This document shows, in pieces, positions 5,331 through 5,582 of a stretch of 5,582 nucleotides of DNA (positions within the stretch are counted from its first letter, which is position 1; the number at the start of each line of letters is the position of its first letter). The notes beneath the pieces are model-generated. The model was given only the letters and a program-made list of their open reading frames with translations, was not told the origin of the DNA and ran no database searches. The translations under genes and the position numbers were made by a program. Source of the stretch: an uncultured Actinomycetes bacterium (GTDB lineage Bacteria > Actinomycetota > Actinomycetes > S36-B12); the NCBI GenBank assembly GCA_903848435.1, contig CAINGG010000122.1:1-5582 (forward strand), in the 5' to 3' direction.

Positions 5331-5582
5331 TTACTCGCCCAGTCGGGCGTCCACCTTGCTCAGGAAGGCGTTGACCACCGACGTCTGGTTGGCCGCCTGG
5401 TACTGGGGGGAAATGAGCACCACGAGCATGGCCAGGAGGCAGGCCACGAGCGCCGTGGAGATCAGGGACTGGAGCCACTTGTCCCGCGCCGACGAGCCGG
5501 CCGGGTAGACGGCGATGGAGAGGAGGGTCCCGACGGAGATGACGATCCAGGGGATGATCAGCGCGAGCGAGACCGGCGGCTG
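5331..5582 (-). CDS. C-terminal end of an unidentified membrane protein (runs off the right edge)
   Basis: The last 83 residues of a protein are visible, in a frame open to the window edge and ending with TAA. I do not recognise the family. Two strongly hydrophobic stretches are clear: fragment residues 5-26 (SLALIIPWIVISVGTLLSIAVY) and 39-58 (SLISTALVACLLAMLVVLIS). They are joined by a short polar loop with R33, D34 and K35. A 25-residue polar tail follows (SPQYQAANQTSVVNAFLSKV, then DARLGE). By the positive-inside rule the loop would be cytoplasmic and the tail outside, but with so few charges this is weak. It is codirectional with infA, 159 nt upstream. The coding-strand composition resembles its neighbours, with no sign of recent transfer. 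Confidence 0.75.
   Translation of the reverse strand, partial: QPPVSLALIIPWIVISVGTLLSIAVYPAGSSARDKWLQSLISTALVACLLAMLVVLISPQYQAANQTSVVNAFLSKVDARLGE

Overview
The window is a GC-rich stretch (by eye about two-thirds G+C) of an actinobacterial chromosome carrying the ribosomal alpha operon and its flanks. Every supported gene is on the minus strand, so transcription runs from high to low coordinates. In that order: the C-terminal end of an unrecognised two-helix membrane protein, infA (IF-1), rpmJ (bL36), rpsM (uS13), rpsK (uS11), rpsD (uS4), rpoA (RNA polymerase alpha), rplQ (bL17), truA (tRNA pseudouridine synthase A) and the N-terminal third of an ABC-F ATPase. The gene order, the long Ala/Asp/Glu tail on L17, the acidic alpha C-terminus and the ABC-F sequence style all point to Actinomycetota. 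An Actinomycetaceae-like organism is my best guess, from memory of protein style only.

Right flank (5172-5582): the membrane-protein fragment ends at 5331. A hairpin without a clear U-tract follows, then a possible promoter -10 box, then infA with a strong Shine-Dalgarno sequence. Core (2036-5171): infA and rpmJ are only 12 nt apart, and the SD of rpmJ overlaps the infA stop codon. A 180-nt leader with several self-complementary segments separates rpmJ from rpsM. Then rpsM, rpsK, rpsD and rpoA follow with gaps of 64, 19 and 57 nt. Left flank (1-2035): rplQ, a 12-bp perfect inverted repeat just before the truA SD, truA, and an ABC-F gene whose ATG overlaps the truA stop codon (TGATG).

Together the genes supply translation initiation (IF-1), small-subunit assembly and head proteins (S4, S11, S13), large-subunit proteins (L17, L36), the alpha subunit of RNA polymerase, a tRNA-modifying enzyme, and probably a ribosome-associated ATPase. 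No gene-free stretch exceeds 180 nt. I see no mobile element, CRISPR array, tRNA or rRNA. I found no evidence of an undescribed multi-gene system. The items most worth a second look are the candidate regulatory RNA folds before rpsM and truA, the H-to-F change next to the isoaspartate site of S11, the internal duplication in the L17 tail, and the unidentified membrane protein upstream of infA.
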